Assembly (NCBI GenBank): GCA_021234155.1
Contig: JAJEKV010000067.1
Span: forward strand, 3,775,279 to 3,839,278
Source: Isoetes taiwanensis
Lineage: Eukaryota; Streptophyta; Lycopodiopsida; Isoetales; Isoetaceae
Length of the DNA stretch: 64,000 nt
Reading direction: 5' to 3'
Shown here piece after piece: positions 53,131 through 64,000 of this stretch. Under the pieces are notes generated by a model. That model was not told the origin of the DNA. It saw only the letters and a list, made by a program, of their open reading frames with translations, and did not search any database. Numbering within the stretch: the stretch's first letter is position 1; each line of letters begins with the position of its first letter. Made by a program: the position numbers and the translations under genes.

Positions 53131-56100
53131 ACCTTATTATGAACACAGTGATATGAAACATGGAACATAGAACTATTATACATGAAACATAGAACATGGT
53201 AACAAATTGTTTAAACGACAAAAACTTATAACAAAAAAACTTTACTTTCTTGCAACTAACTAGTTGTGATTGGATGTCATTATCAACTTCTCATTTGTAG
53301 ATGTGTAAAAAATGCATGCCCCATACTATGATGTTGTTTTCCACTTGGATTTAACTTTATCTTCATTATAAAATAAAATATTGACAACAACTGGAGGAGG
53401 TGGTGCACCAATAATGGACGAGTTAAAAATTATGATCGTTGACAAATCATTGTGCTTCTTCTACTTTACGTTCCTTCTTTTTACTTTGGCACTTTCAATG
53501 TTTTTTATGAGAAGTTCATGTTTTTGCGATTTATAAATTGTCTTTAAAATGATAAGACATCTTATTTTACATAGTGGAATGTCTTATATGAATAATACAT
53601 GTCTTATATTAACATAGTGGAAAACTAATTTTTTTTTAAGACATGTCCTATATATGACGTGGAACCCAAAAGGATGTCTTAAAAAAATGTGACAATCATA
53701 AAATAGGGGTGAGATTTGACTATGGTGGACGTGCTTTAAGGATGTGGAATTAAAGTTCCTCAATTTGAGCAACACTTTTTATCGGGTGATATCACATATC
53801 AAGCATAAAAAAGTCCACGTAAGAGGCATTGGGGTATGGTCGCCCTCCTTCGCGCATGGACCCGTCATCGCTCACCCCCCTCCCTTTAAACATATGTTGC
53901 AGGTCGTTAAAATAAAAAATCAATGGCTAAGATTTGATGTCATGATAACAGGGCCCATGCACCACGGTTTATGGGCTCATCCCCCACGATTTGTAGGCTC
54001 CTCATTAAAAGTGTCATAACTTCTCTTTCTCATCTCTATTTAGCACATGGACACATACATTTGAAAGCTATTTAAAAAGGGTTTCTGAGGATGTAGACAT
54101 CTGCCACGTTTGCATCTTAAATCTTCTGAAAAGCTTCAAAGAAGTTGATGGAAACCCCCTACGTGCTAGGAAGGGGGCCATTAGATCCCCTCTTATAAAT
54201 ATATGTCAGAATCAGATGATTTTTTGTTCATGTGAAAGGCAAACTGTTAAGTATACATGTTTTTAACCAATTTCATCTTTGACCCGTGCCTCTATTTTTA
54301 AGTTTGCCTCTTAAGTGCATGAAACATAGCGATCATACCCTAAAGGATTAAAAAAAGAAAAGAAAAGAAAAACTAGCAAAAAGGCACACCAGAAGGCAGG
54401 CTTTTTACATTTGGTGTCAATAGATTAAGGTTGAGAGCTTTGTTGTTCAACATTAGAAGCAACGTGGTTTTTTCTGGACATCAATTAAGAGGGTATTCAA
54501 TTATATAAGACCATTTCTAGACATCACACAGTTAGGATGGTACTTGTTACATAAGTCCATTGTTAATGTTCGATAAGGTTGACTTCAACAAGTTTTATAC
54601 TACTTGCAGATGTGGAACATTCATAGATGATATTAAAGTAGTTTTATACGCTTAGTGGAACATTATAGATAATTTAATTTATTTAAGTCCTTTGTTGTTT
54701 TGTTTAGGGTTTCCATGAAGTTATACAGAAGTTATTAACATGCTAACCTGCAACTTTTTTATTTTAGATGCTTAGTTTTCTAAAAGACATCATGTGGCTG
54801 TAGAATCTTGTTTCTAAACTCTATATAAACTTGGATGAATAAATTGTTTGCCTAGATTTTATCTATAATGTGCTATATACCGCATAGCTATCATTGAATA
54901 TGAAAATCTTGATACCAAGTTATACATCTTGTGTTGGCATTAGGGGAGATAGATGGTTTGATTATAAGAAGGTTGGTGGTGTTGCACAAATTTTTTTTTC
55001 CTTTAGTACAATTTTAATGGAAGTAAATCAAAATGTTTACCAAGATGCTACCACAAATCTATGGCAACAATCAAATGACAAACATACGCACAGAGTCTCA
55101 AGGATTTTGATAAAGCGACGGATTTTAAGCTTTATTAACCTTCAAGAAAGGCAAAGCACATCATTGTTTCAAGGATGAAGGGAGATGAGAAAAAACTAAC
55201 CTAGAAAATCAATTCTGCCACATCTAATATATGTTGAAAGATGGCTTTTAAAGAAAACATGGGGTCCTGTTCCATCGTGCAAGTGCTCCAAACCATCTGT
55301 TACTGGGCCAAATCGAGTGAGGAAGGCCGACATAAGACTTCTAGCCCCGTTACACAATGCCAGCTAAAAGTTCCAGCCCTAACGATTTGTAAACATTTTG
55401 AAACCGTCAGAAACGGAAGGCAAAAAAGCAAGGGGAAGAGGGAAACAAAATGGAGGGAGCCATTGCAAGCATAGGATACATATCCATTGCCATTGCGAGC
55501 ATAAGGTTACAGCTCCTATCTCCATTCATATATTTTTTTGGGATTTTTGAATTTTCCAGCCCTTGATTTCTAAAACTTATGATCTAATGGTGAAAGTTAA
55601 TGCCACATTAGTGTTTGCTGAGTTGGAGGTGCTATGTGGATAGGCTAGAATTGCAAGAAAGGCTAGGCTTGGTTGGGCTGGTGTGCTAAAAAAAAAAAAC
55701 AAAGTGTTGCGCACGGAGGGTTGCCCTCCGTGGCCGGAGGTTGAGGTGGCTTAAATCATACTTGAAAGTTATGTTTTTATAATCAATCAAAATTGCTATT
55801 TTAGAACATTGTCATTTTGTGAAGATGATGGTACCCATTTGCATCACTAACTCCTCCTTAGATGTTGAGCTCCTCTTGGACTAGGATCCAACTGGACACA
55901 TGGACATTGGGGTTTGAGTGTAACGTATTGGTCTGTGGTGCTCGGTATGGAACAAGGATGGCAGAAGCATAAGGAGAAGTCTAATAGAGGAGAGAATGGA
56001 AATACATGTTTTGTGAAGTGACTTAAATCATAGTTCAAAGTCATGTTTTGACAATCGATTCAAGTTGCTACTTAGACAATAGAGTACTTGATACCATGAG

Positions 56101-56220
56101 TTTATTAATAGCATGGAGTATTTGATACTTGATAACATACGAAGCAATGTATGAAGAATTCAAATAGAGAAGTAAGAGGAGGAGTGGGGTGCAAAAGAAC
56201 TTAGGAACTGTGAATTGTTT
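53130..56220. other. Intergenic, no gene recognised
   Basis: AT-rich DNA with short motif-free frames. No RNA gene, conserved protein or clear transposon end was seen between the tandem array and the gene pieces that start at about 56.3 kb. Confidence 0.5.
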
Positions 56221-56365
56221 TGTATATCAATTTTGTCGAGGGTACGAAGGAAGAACTCGATATTTTAAAATGAAGAAGGTTGTTAAGAATTTAATAGCAT
56301 GAAATACATGGAAGTTGCAAGCCAAGGAAAGCTGCTTAGAAATGCGAAGGCATGTCTTTTGTTGC

Positions 56366-57750
56366 TCAATAGTTATGGGTCGTGTTGTGAGTTTGGGTCC
56401 TGACGAATGCAATGATTTGGAGTCCGTGATTGAGCTCGAACATGCATTTACCCCGACTCTTCAGTACGCTTTGGCGCAATGATTGAGGATCTATCTTCAT
56501 TGTAGCTAATGCGCCTCCTAATGGATAACCGAGAAATTTGTCAAGCAATGCTCCTACCACTGTGACGTGTAGCGTCTTGGATGCAGTGTCCCTGCCAGGT
56601 TTGCCTTGCATAAACTGGATATATTAGATTTACGATCTGCCACAGGTTTTCCTTAATAAATCTTCGGACTGCAAATGGAATCTGGACATTAGACCTCCCC
56701 GACCTAACTCACAGGAAATACAATTAGGGCAAGATCAGTGTTTCTTGCACAATCATTCTATCAAATTCGACTACCATCTATCATCGGCAGACTTAGATAT
56801 GCTGGCAATGATGTTTTTTACATAAAACCGATCACTGCCCCTCAAATTGGCTTCAAGATATCTATTTGCAAATCTTTTCTTTTGGCCGCAAAACTCTTGG
56901 ATGGATTAAAGAATGCCATGTGTTTGCCACAGAGAAACTCTCCAATTCAGAGACATTCGATGTTTCAATGCACAGGACCTGCTTCAAGATTTTTGGCAAA
57001 CACGTTATGAGCTGCATCGGATTTCACAAAGATACCTTCTCCTAGAATAGTTTTGCCTTGGGAGAGGTCAGTATTGGATTGTTCAATGCATTGTGCTTTA
57101 TTCATCTCTTGTCTGATGGAAGTGTGTTTTAGAGGAAGATTGTCTACCAATCCAATATAAGATATATTGCTCCCCTTAATAAGCAAATATTCGCACATTC
57201 CCATCCATTCATCACTAATAAAGGATTGTCCAAAATATAGAGACAATGCATTGCTATCATAGAATTTAATAAAGCTACAACAAGAACTAAACCATTATTC
57301 GAGTTATCAGAGATGCAGGTAGGGATTGGTGCAATTGAACAACAATATCGTACAACAACGCACTAACAAATGCAGCTTCTGAAATAAATGCACCACCCAG
57401 TATCTCTCCTGTAACAACAACTCTTGGTGGCTGGGAATCTTTAGCATCTTTATCTTTGAGCAACTCCAAGGTTGTAGTTGGTCGAGTCGGCTGAGTTCCT
57501 TGTGGCACAACCTATCAGTACTTGCATTGCGTCACTTCTGTAAGCACAGCTGAGTGGGAAAACATAGTTGAGTGGGAAACTAATCTGAAAGGATACTTAG
57601 ATACATGCTAAATTAGTGATGTCTATATCTGAAGGAGCTGGCAAACACACCTTTGTTAACAATGCCTGCTCTGCATCCTGAGCTTTCTTTGCCAATCGTG
57701 TTTTTTGCTCCTCCTCCCTCCGTAATCTGTCAAGCTTGGAAACAGAATGA
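56366..57750 (-). pseudogene. Exon-like pieces of an unrecognised gene
   Basis: The minus strand carries coding-like segments. The first is a coiled-coil KLDRLRREEEQKTRLAKKAQ continuing to ALLTK before a GT donor (about 57,730-57,650). The second is VVPQGTQPTRPTTTLELLKD and GEILGGAFISEAAFVSALLY (57,508-57,290). The third is GLVDNLPLKHTSIRQEMNKA with ILGEGIFVKSDAAHNVF (57,246-56,965). The fourth is KTLHVTVVGALLDKFLGYPL (56,611-56,366). The composition looks proteinaceous and the order is consistent with one gene, but the frames break and I do not recognise the family. It may be a live gene with introns or a pseudogene. Confidence 0.4.
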
Positions 57751-57970
57751 ACAATCACCTGTCAAATTATTTCAGTAGCCACTCGGCCATGTAAAAATAG
57801 TCCAATTGGGAAAATTCCTACTGATCAAACTTCTATGTGTGTTTTCCATGCTAGAGACATTGTGGCATCGCCATATACACATTATTTCACATCAAATCAT
57901 GAGATGCATATGACATGATCATTCATATTTGATGGCCATTAAAGAAAAGTCTAGAAACAAGGTGACGGAT

Positions 57971-58000
57971 CAATCGCACTAATGACCTGTAGTGCGATTG
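57971..58000. repeat. Small perfect inverted repeat near the element's 3' side
   Basis: CAATCGCACT is repeated in inverted form as AGTGCGATTG after a 10-base spacer. It lies about 530 bp beyond the stop codon of the ParB-methylase gene and near where the palindrome-bearing DNA ends, so it could mark a terminus. No matching opposite end is inside the window. Confidence 0.5.
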
Positions 58001-58531
58001 CGTCCAAAAAAGATTCCTTTTTCAAAAAACCCCAAAATTTGGTACTTTTGGCATATCTTAAGAAAACATTTAGATAAACGGTCCTTTGACCTTAAAAAAA
58101 GTGCATTTTTTAGAACAAACAAACAAAGTACAACATTTATAATTAAAAGGAGGTTGTTTTTGGTAGTATTTTAAACGCTTTTGCACTTGACCTGGGCGCA
58201 CGTACACACAAACACAATACTAAGAACAGTTAGAAGCATCAAAGAAACTGCAAAAAATGATACAAGGCCAAAATATGATGTAAAATAGATAAGAATGTCT
58301 ATGCGCGCATAGACATCCACCCTGTTTAAACAAGCCACATTTAAAAAAAGTCATCAGTTAAGTGCAAATAATGATACAAGGGCGTTTTCATCCAAAGTGT
58401 AGTTTAAAGAAGAAAGGCATGTCTATCGCGGCGCATAGACATGCTCCCCCCCACAACAGACGATTTCTTTTTCAAAGTCAATATTTAAAAATAAATGTTA
58501 TTTTTTTCAGTTTATAATCAGACACACAATT

Positions 58532-61500
58532 TTAAATGTCATGGGGGACCTCTTTATCATTAAGGGGTTCATCATCGGAAACATTGTGTTCTTCAAGGTT
58601 GTTCGGATCCGTTTCTTCCTCCTCTTCCTCTTCCTCTTCCTCTTCCGGTTGTTTTTCCACCTCAGGTTCTTTATCTATCACTGGCATCAACTCAACATAC
58701 TCCGCTTGGTGATCAGTGTTGCCCGATGCGCATCGTGGCTCAACCGCTTATTCCTCGCTTGATCGCCACCGCCTTCACACCCACTTCTTGTTTCTCATCG
58801 TGCAAGTTCATTAAAGAACATATCCGGACTTAATGAAAGCAACACTATCGAATCATACTCCATCGCAAACACGCGATTCGACCCTTCCTCAAAGCACATG
58901 AAATGGTCGTGCGAGCCCGAATGCATCCACAACCCAGGTCTCACGGTTGTGAAAACATTTCGAAGCCCGTTGATTAGTCAGCCGGGCTTCGTGCGGTTGA
59001 CAATCGACCACTCGTGAACTGGGTCGGTCAACTCAGGTAACCGCTGGGGAGTCGGAAGACATTTCGGTAGTCCATTCCCTGTGTGTTGTAGTGTTGTAAG
59101 GTCCTGGTGCCTAGTGTGCTGTGGTAACCGATGTGAATCTGTTCAAATACATTTATAAGTCTAGCACCCCCACCATGGCCACGGATGTTGGTCTTCACCC
59201 TGTGAAACAAATGAAAGAAGTCAGAGACAATTACGGATACCAAGTTTAAAAGAGATGCAGACTTACCATATCGCAGGCTCGAATCCAGCATTGCAGTGTT
59301 CCTTCAGTGTTGCTTGAACCAAGCCGGCTTGGTTGGTGGAGTGAAAGACAACGATCCTCCACAAAGGTGCTGTGTTTAGCTTTACCACCGTTTGACAAAA
59401 GAGTCAAACTCACAGCCTTAAAAGGCGTCGTCACCTCTACCGTCGTGCAACTTAAACCCGTGAGGGTATGTCAAAGAATGATCAAGGAGTAGTCACCGTG
59501 GTTTCAACACTCGCCTATCTTCACACAATCCCCCGGGTAGACTTGGTAGAGACAAGTGGTGGCCAAATTCATCAAAATTCTCAAAACCACCGGTATAATC
59601 GCCTTGATCGGCCTCTTGTACCCTTTTCAACTTGGCTCTTTCATCTTTTGCTTGCTTCACCAAAGTCAAGAAACCTGGTGGTACCGGGTCTTTTTTCTCT
59701 CGCAAGATAAAAAGAAAGTGAGTACACCTTTAAACTCCATGCGTGCATGGCAAGGCAAAGATCAAGTTTCTTTGTGCACGACAACAAAGATTTAGTTTTG
59801 TCCATGCGGCGCCTAGACAAAGGCGAGGTTTTGCTATGCACGCATAGCAAAACCTCAACTTTATCTATCTTGGCGCATGGACAAAAAATCTTTGCTATCG
59901 CGTGCATAGCAAAGACTTCGGCTTTGTCTATCGCGCCAAGATAGACAAATGGTAAGATGCAAGATAAAAAGCAAGCAAATACTTACCCAGTTAGTAAAAT
60001 TTGAGGCAAATTGTTTTATCTTCTCATCGGACGAGGAAATAGGGTACGACTCTGAACTTTTTCCCAAGTGTCGCAATTTAAATGGAGCATTAGTTGTTGC
60101 TGACCGCGTAGCACAATCTTTTGGCTGCAATGAAATGTCGATCTGACAGATAAAACCTACAAATGGAAGTGACAGAGTACTTACTGTTTAAACTCGTGCT
60201 GCATTTCTTCTAAGGTGAACTGCCCGTCGACAACTTTTTGCGTAACCTCGCAAACTTTGTCCATGTTTTTGAGGCCCCGTGATTTCCCTCAAGGCATCAC
60301 ACTCATATCCTTTTGTTTGGAGGGCTCTCCCCTTTTTCTTTTTGTCTCGTGCTTCTTCCCCTTTGTCTTCAAGGTACCGTCCGCAAACATATCAAAAATT
60401 TTCTCCTGCAGATCCCAAATCTGTGGTGCACACACAAAAAAGATTGAGTGTTTATGCGCGCATGGAGTAAGGTGAGATTCAAACACAACAACTAGGGAAA
60501 CTTACCCCGCCGCGTGAAAGGCTAGCTGAAACAGTTTGTCGTGTCGATTTAATCAATGAAGTCCCGGCATCTTTTTGATCGTAAGTCAAACAACACTCAA
60601 TTGCACATTGCTCCTTTAAAAGCGAGATAAGCGTCCCGGATCATCCTTTATGTCTTTCTTTCCGGTTCTCTGCCCTATAATTATCATATTCTCTGTGCAT
60701 AAATTTAATTTTATCTGACAAGCTCATGCTCAACCTGTAGTCGTTGTCTACATTGTGGCTCATAGCAAGCAGTTTTGCTTCAGCGTCAGTTACACCAACG
60801 TAGATGACAGCGTAGAGAGATGAGAAGATTGCTTGCTTGAGTTCTTTCCAATTCTGCCTTTTTGCCTTAAATGTGTGTGTTCCACCAATCACAATGTACA
60901 TGTAATTGTCAGCCTCTTCTTTCTTAAATTCTTCCAAGGTTTTACAGTACTTAGGGTCGACAATCACTATGTGTGGGGACACAGTTGCATTTGGCCTAGC
61001 CCTGATTCTCTCTTTTAAGGCCGCCAGGTGGTTCGGATAAATCTTTCTTACCTGCAACGACCTGTTACCCTGAGGATCCTTTGGGCACAACTTCACTCTA
61101 TCAATCTGTAAATGCATAATGCCGTGCACCCCAAGCACCTCTTCTCAATGTCCTCCAGCATTTTGGAGGCCTCGTCCTTGCCCTTTGAGGCTATCTTCGT
61201 GCCGGGTCCTTGGGGCAAGTTACACTTCGAAGACTCCCCCTTTTCTGACTTCTTCCCCTTGACTTTGAATTCAGGCCCTGTTCCGGTCACAAGGCTTGCT
61301 TTCCGCCAGTCCGCTGCCGTCTTTTTTTTCTTCTTTTTTGGCAAAACCAGTTCTTCCTCCTCCGAACTCTCCGTCTGTTCCACCTCTTTATCCGACTGTT
61401 CATCTCCCTCTGGCTCTACCCCTTGCTCTACATCTGGATCTACCTCTGGCTCTACCTCTGGCTCTCCCATTTCTGCTTCACCCACCGCCATTGGGTTCAA

Positions 61501-62510
61501 GAGTGGATCCTTGCACTTAAGCATCGGGTTCATGTTTCCACAAGATCCCGCAAAAAAAAAGTTAGAAAAAAACCCCTATGCGGCGCATAGACAAACAAAA
61601 GTACTTACCTTTTTTTTTTTGCTTGAAACAAGCCCAATATGAATTCTTGGGCGTTCTCATTCACGACATACTTTCGATCTAAAAAACATCGGGTCAACTA
61701 AGTACGTGGTGTCTTCTCCCTTTACGGTGGTGGTGATCGTTATTGTAGCCATGCCGAAAAGTTGAATGTCGGTGATTCTGCCACACTTCTTAAAATCTGA
61801 TCCGGTCAACTTCGACTTTGGCAAGGAAGATTTCGTGGCAATGTACAGATACACATAGTGCCGTGTCTGGGGATATTCACCACCTCTAATGATTAACCAT
61901 TGACAGTTCCTACAGAAGAGAGAACCGTCATCATTCTGGGTCCACGTTTGCAGTGGTAAAGGTAGGGGAGCTTCAGGAGCAGGCACATCCTGAGAAGGCT
62001 TTCTGGCTTTTGGTTTCTTCCTACAGAAATATAAAGTACAACAGGTCAGAAAAATAAAGAATGCTACAAAAACAAACTGAGACTAAGTAAAGAGTGAAAA
62101 CAAAAACATAATAAACCTATGCGCGCATAGACACACTAGGTTGTTGTCTAATGACAAGTAGACAAAATACCTATTGTGTCTATGCGTGCATAGACATAAA
62201 TGGTTTTTGTCTATGCATGCCTAGACAAAAACCTAGGGACCTATGCGAGCATAGACACCTTAAGTATTTGTCTCTGCGTGCAAGGACAAAAAAGAATTGT
62301 GTCTATGCGCGCATAGACACAACACTAGCAACTACCTACATATTTGCCTAAAATACAAAAATATATGAACAAATATCTAAAAAGTAGTGCAACTAACCTA
62401 TTTTTCATTTTCCACACAAGCTAACAACATCTAAAAAATGCAACAAACTAATTCTAAAAATCACCATAACTACACTAGAGGCGGAAAACCGCATACCTTG
62501 AACCCGCCAT
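58532..62510 (-). CDS. ParB-like / beta-class DNA methyltransferase-like fusion, intron-bearing
   Basis: Exon 1 (62,510-62,497, MAGS plus two bases) has donor AG|GTATGC. Exon 2 (62,020-61,609) continues RKKPKARKPSQDVPAPEAP, then LFCRNCQWLI and TYLVDPMF, and ends at AAG|GTAAGT. Exon 3 (about 61,514-60,506) has acidic repeats (GEPEVEPEVDPDVE), a KKKKKK patch, then VRKIYPNHLAALKERIRARP, HIVIVDP, YIVIGGTHTFKA and VTDAEAKLLAMSHNVDNDYR. That order matches ParB/Srx domains. Exons 4-5 (60,420-60,185; about 60,142-59,987) are charged. Exon 6 (about 59,700-59,267) has a candidate D-I-P motif IV near 59,475. Exon 7 (59,199-58,532) has YRNVFRLP, VNRTKPG..LINGLRNVF (motif X-like) and SGSHDHF...FEEGSNRVFAMEYDS (motif I-like), then an acidic tail. 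The catalytic residues look altered. Indels at homopolymers break several exons. Confidence 0.55.
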
Positions 62511-62647
62511 TTCAAATGAAAGTGCTATCTGAGTTGTATGGAGATGTTCTCGCAAACTTGGGAGAAGAGAACTTCGCGAGAGGAGGCGGAGCGGTTGGGC
62601 TCTAGAAGCAAGGTATCTATATGAGAAATGATCGCCTTGGCGGGGCC

Positions 62648-62655
62648 TATTTATA
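62648..62655 (-). promoter_or_regulatory. TATA box of the ParB-methylase gene
   Basis: Minus-strand TATAAATA followed by GGC lies about 138 bases upstream of the exon 1 ATG. This distance is usual for a plant core promoter with a 5' UTR of about 100 bases. It supports 62,510 as the true start. The palindrome copies at 62,740-63,026 lie directly upstream. Confidence 0.6.
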
Positions 62656-63109
62656 CTCCAGTATTTGTAGTTGCGGTTTTTCATTATGGAAAGATACATG
62701 GACCAGTATATTTTTTCCGGTTGCTTATAGTACTAGTGCGTCTATGCGCGCATAAGCAACTGAGTAGACTTATGTTTATTTACTGAACCTCTGCGTGCAT
62801 AGTATTTCTTTCCTAATCCCATGCGTGTTTAGGATTTGTTTAGGCCAACTATGCGGCGCGATAGGCAACTGAAAGTAGACTTATGTTTATTTATCAACCT
62901 ATCGTGTACGGTATTTGTTTGCTAATCCCATGCGTGCTTAGGATTTGTTAAGTGGAATGTATGGGATTGCTCGATGGATTGTTAGTTGCCGCTTTTTTTC
63001 GTTGATTTGCCTATGCGCCGCATAGGACTTGCTTGTTAGCAACCGTCGCGAAGTTTTTATTACGTACAAAGTAAGTCTTACACAAGTCGCTTTTGTCTTG
63101 CGAAGAAAC

Positions 63110-64000
63110 ATGTCGACAAAGATCCATGTTCGCACGGAAGTCCACGACATTTTGTTTTCGTTACACGGTGGTAAGTTCGCTCTCCCTCACCTCCACAATT
63201 ACATTACAAACCGTGGCAAGAATCCTCGAGAAGAAATGGAGGAGTCTCCGCCCCCCGTACATTTGATCTGCCCCTCTTCCACATTTGTCACTCCTTCACC
63301 CACTCACATAATACGCCGCCGTGTAAATTTAGAACTCCTTCGCCAGTAACTTTCCACCAAGGCAAATATTCTCCATCTCCTTCATCGCAGTAATCAAAAT
63401 GGGAGGTCCTTCTCTTTTGATACACCTTCTCCTTTTAAGGAGCTCGAACAAACACCGGAGGATATTTTCGCGTACGCTAGGCGATTCCACAACGGTAAGG
63501 GACCTTCTCTCGGCGAGAGAGGGTTGAAGAGGAAGATATCTCCACGTTGAGAAGAAAATCAAGGACACTATTTCCACAGTCATTCTCCACCGCAGCTCAA
63601 CCGAATTAAGTGACGCCGAGGTTCGGACACCACCAAATTGTCATAACAAGCGAGTACCACAAGAGAGCCCTCCTTTGCAAGATCTAGCTTTTAAGGATCC
63701 CTACAACAGCCAATAAGAGATTTAAAAGGGATCCTTCAAAAAAGTTTTTCAGACAAGTGTTACGGAACAAGCTCATGGGCTTGAAATACACGAGGCCTTT
63801 AAGGAGGCTAACCTTCTTTGTCGGAAAAAATGTTTGCAAATCCTTCACATTTTACGCCATAAGGAACGCAAGGCCGCGACTTTACGTCAATGACCGGGGT
63901 GACCGGGAAGCTTACCCGGCTATTAACGTCGGGCCGAAAGATCGGAGACAACTTTTCTTACTACATGATGAGGAAAACGTTTGTCAACTAGCTTTCAAAA
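63110..64000 (+). CDS. Divergent partner gene, unrecognised, runs off the window
   Basis: The first in-context ATG gives MSTKIHVRTEVHDILFSLHG and stays open to 63,349. Frame changes then link to SFDTPSPFKELEQTPEDIFA (about 63,400-63,500), VEKKIKDTISTVILHRSSTE (about 63,550-63,700) and, open to the window end, KFFRQVLRNKLMGLKYTRPL, RLTFFVGKNVCKSFTF and INVGPKDRRQLFLLHDEEN. The strict coding look across three frames suggests one protein with single-base indels rather than chance. No family was recognised. The VGKNVCKSF block is faintly like the VC..F motif of some transposon proteins. It shares an upstream region with the ParB-methylase gene, so both may be parts of one element. Confidence 0.45.

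Larger units (their letters stand above)
58297..63026. repeat. Array of dispersed GTCTATGCGCGCATAGAC-type palindromes
   Basis: Clear copies lie at 58,297-58,314; 58,421-58,440; about 59,800-59,818; 59,829-59,854 (arms GTTTTGCTATGC/GCATAGCAAAAC); 59,891-59,914; 59,924-59,949; about 60,449; about 61,575-61,592; 62,115-62,131; and 62,178-62,195. More lie at 62,209-62,226; 62,240-62,256; 62,270-62,287; 62,301-62,318; about 62,740; about 62,850; and 63,009-63,026. All fall in introns, the divergent upstream region or the 3' flank. The TATGC/GCATA core is constant. Outer arms vary but stay complementary. Confidence 0.9.

Noticed and set aside
61296-61642. Plus-strand frames opposite the acidic linker of the ParB-methylase gene
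   Set aside because: They are antisense shadows of the Glu/Val/Pro-rich repeats. The minus strand has splice sites and domain matches.
59700-62320. CRISPR array, suggested by many short palindromic repeats
   Set aside because: Spacing is irregular, the repeats vary in their arms, the host is eukaryotic and no cas gene is present.

Overview
The window looks like nuclear DNA of a vascular plant with a large, repeat-rich genome. The grounds are a Gnk2-type cysteine-rich receptor-like kinase, an intron-bearing RuvBL1 (TIP49a) relic, a chromodomain-bearing Ty3/gypsy element primed by initiator tRNA-Met, a tRNA-derived SINE, LINE and other retroelement debris, and long gene-poor stretches. A fern or gymnosperm is plausible, but the sequence does not settle the lineage.

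Layout. 1-1,731: GA microsatellite and purine-rich DNA. 1,732-13,119: one LTR retrotransposon on the minus strand, with LTRs of about 1.63 kb, a PBS beside the right-hand LTR and a polypurine tract beside the left-hand LTR. Its integrase and chromodomain are decayed. Between the PBS and the decayed gag/pol it carries an unexpected frame, broken by indels. That frame starts MARTKQTA, like the histone H3 tail, and ends in a histone H3 fold. 13,120-28,900: LINE remnant, very long GAT/ATT microsatellites, two diverged poly(A)-tailed retroposon copies and palindromes. 28,950-39,170: broken minus-strand reverse transcriptase pieces either side of a 31.2-38.4 kb block with inverted ends and a roughly 500-bp tandem repeat. 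40,000-42,600: nothing recognised. 42,691-44,445: the one convincing intact protein gene, the receptor-like kinase. 44,600-49,200: a foldback repeat, a hairpin, the RuvBL1 pseudogene and a palindrome cluster. 50,065-53,130: kinase relic and roughly 300-bp tandem repeats. 56,300-57,750: pieces of an unrecognised minus-strand gene.

The most unusual part is 57.97-64.0 kb. A minus-strand gene of about 4 kb with several introns and a TATA box encodes an N-terminal zinc-ribbon-like segment, a Lys/acidic linker, a ParB/sulfiredoxin-like domain and a C-terminal half ordered like a beta-class N4/N6 DNA methyltransferase. ParB-methylase fusions are known from phages and bacterial mobile elements. A second, unrecognised gene starts about 600 bp away in the opposite direction. 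The introns, the shared upstream region and the 3' flank hold roughly 20 copies of a variable palindrome with consensus GTCTATGCGCGCATAGAC. I found none in the parts read as exons. A ParB-like protein beside many palindromes suggests a selfish element with its own recognition sites. That link is inference.

Several reading frames (ParB-methylase, H3-like, RuvBL1, the divergent gene) break at short homopolymers and then resume. This could be real decay or assembly indels, and it should be resolved before any of them is called dead. The receptor kinase frame is clean.
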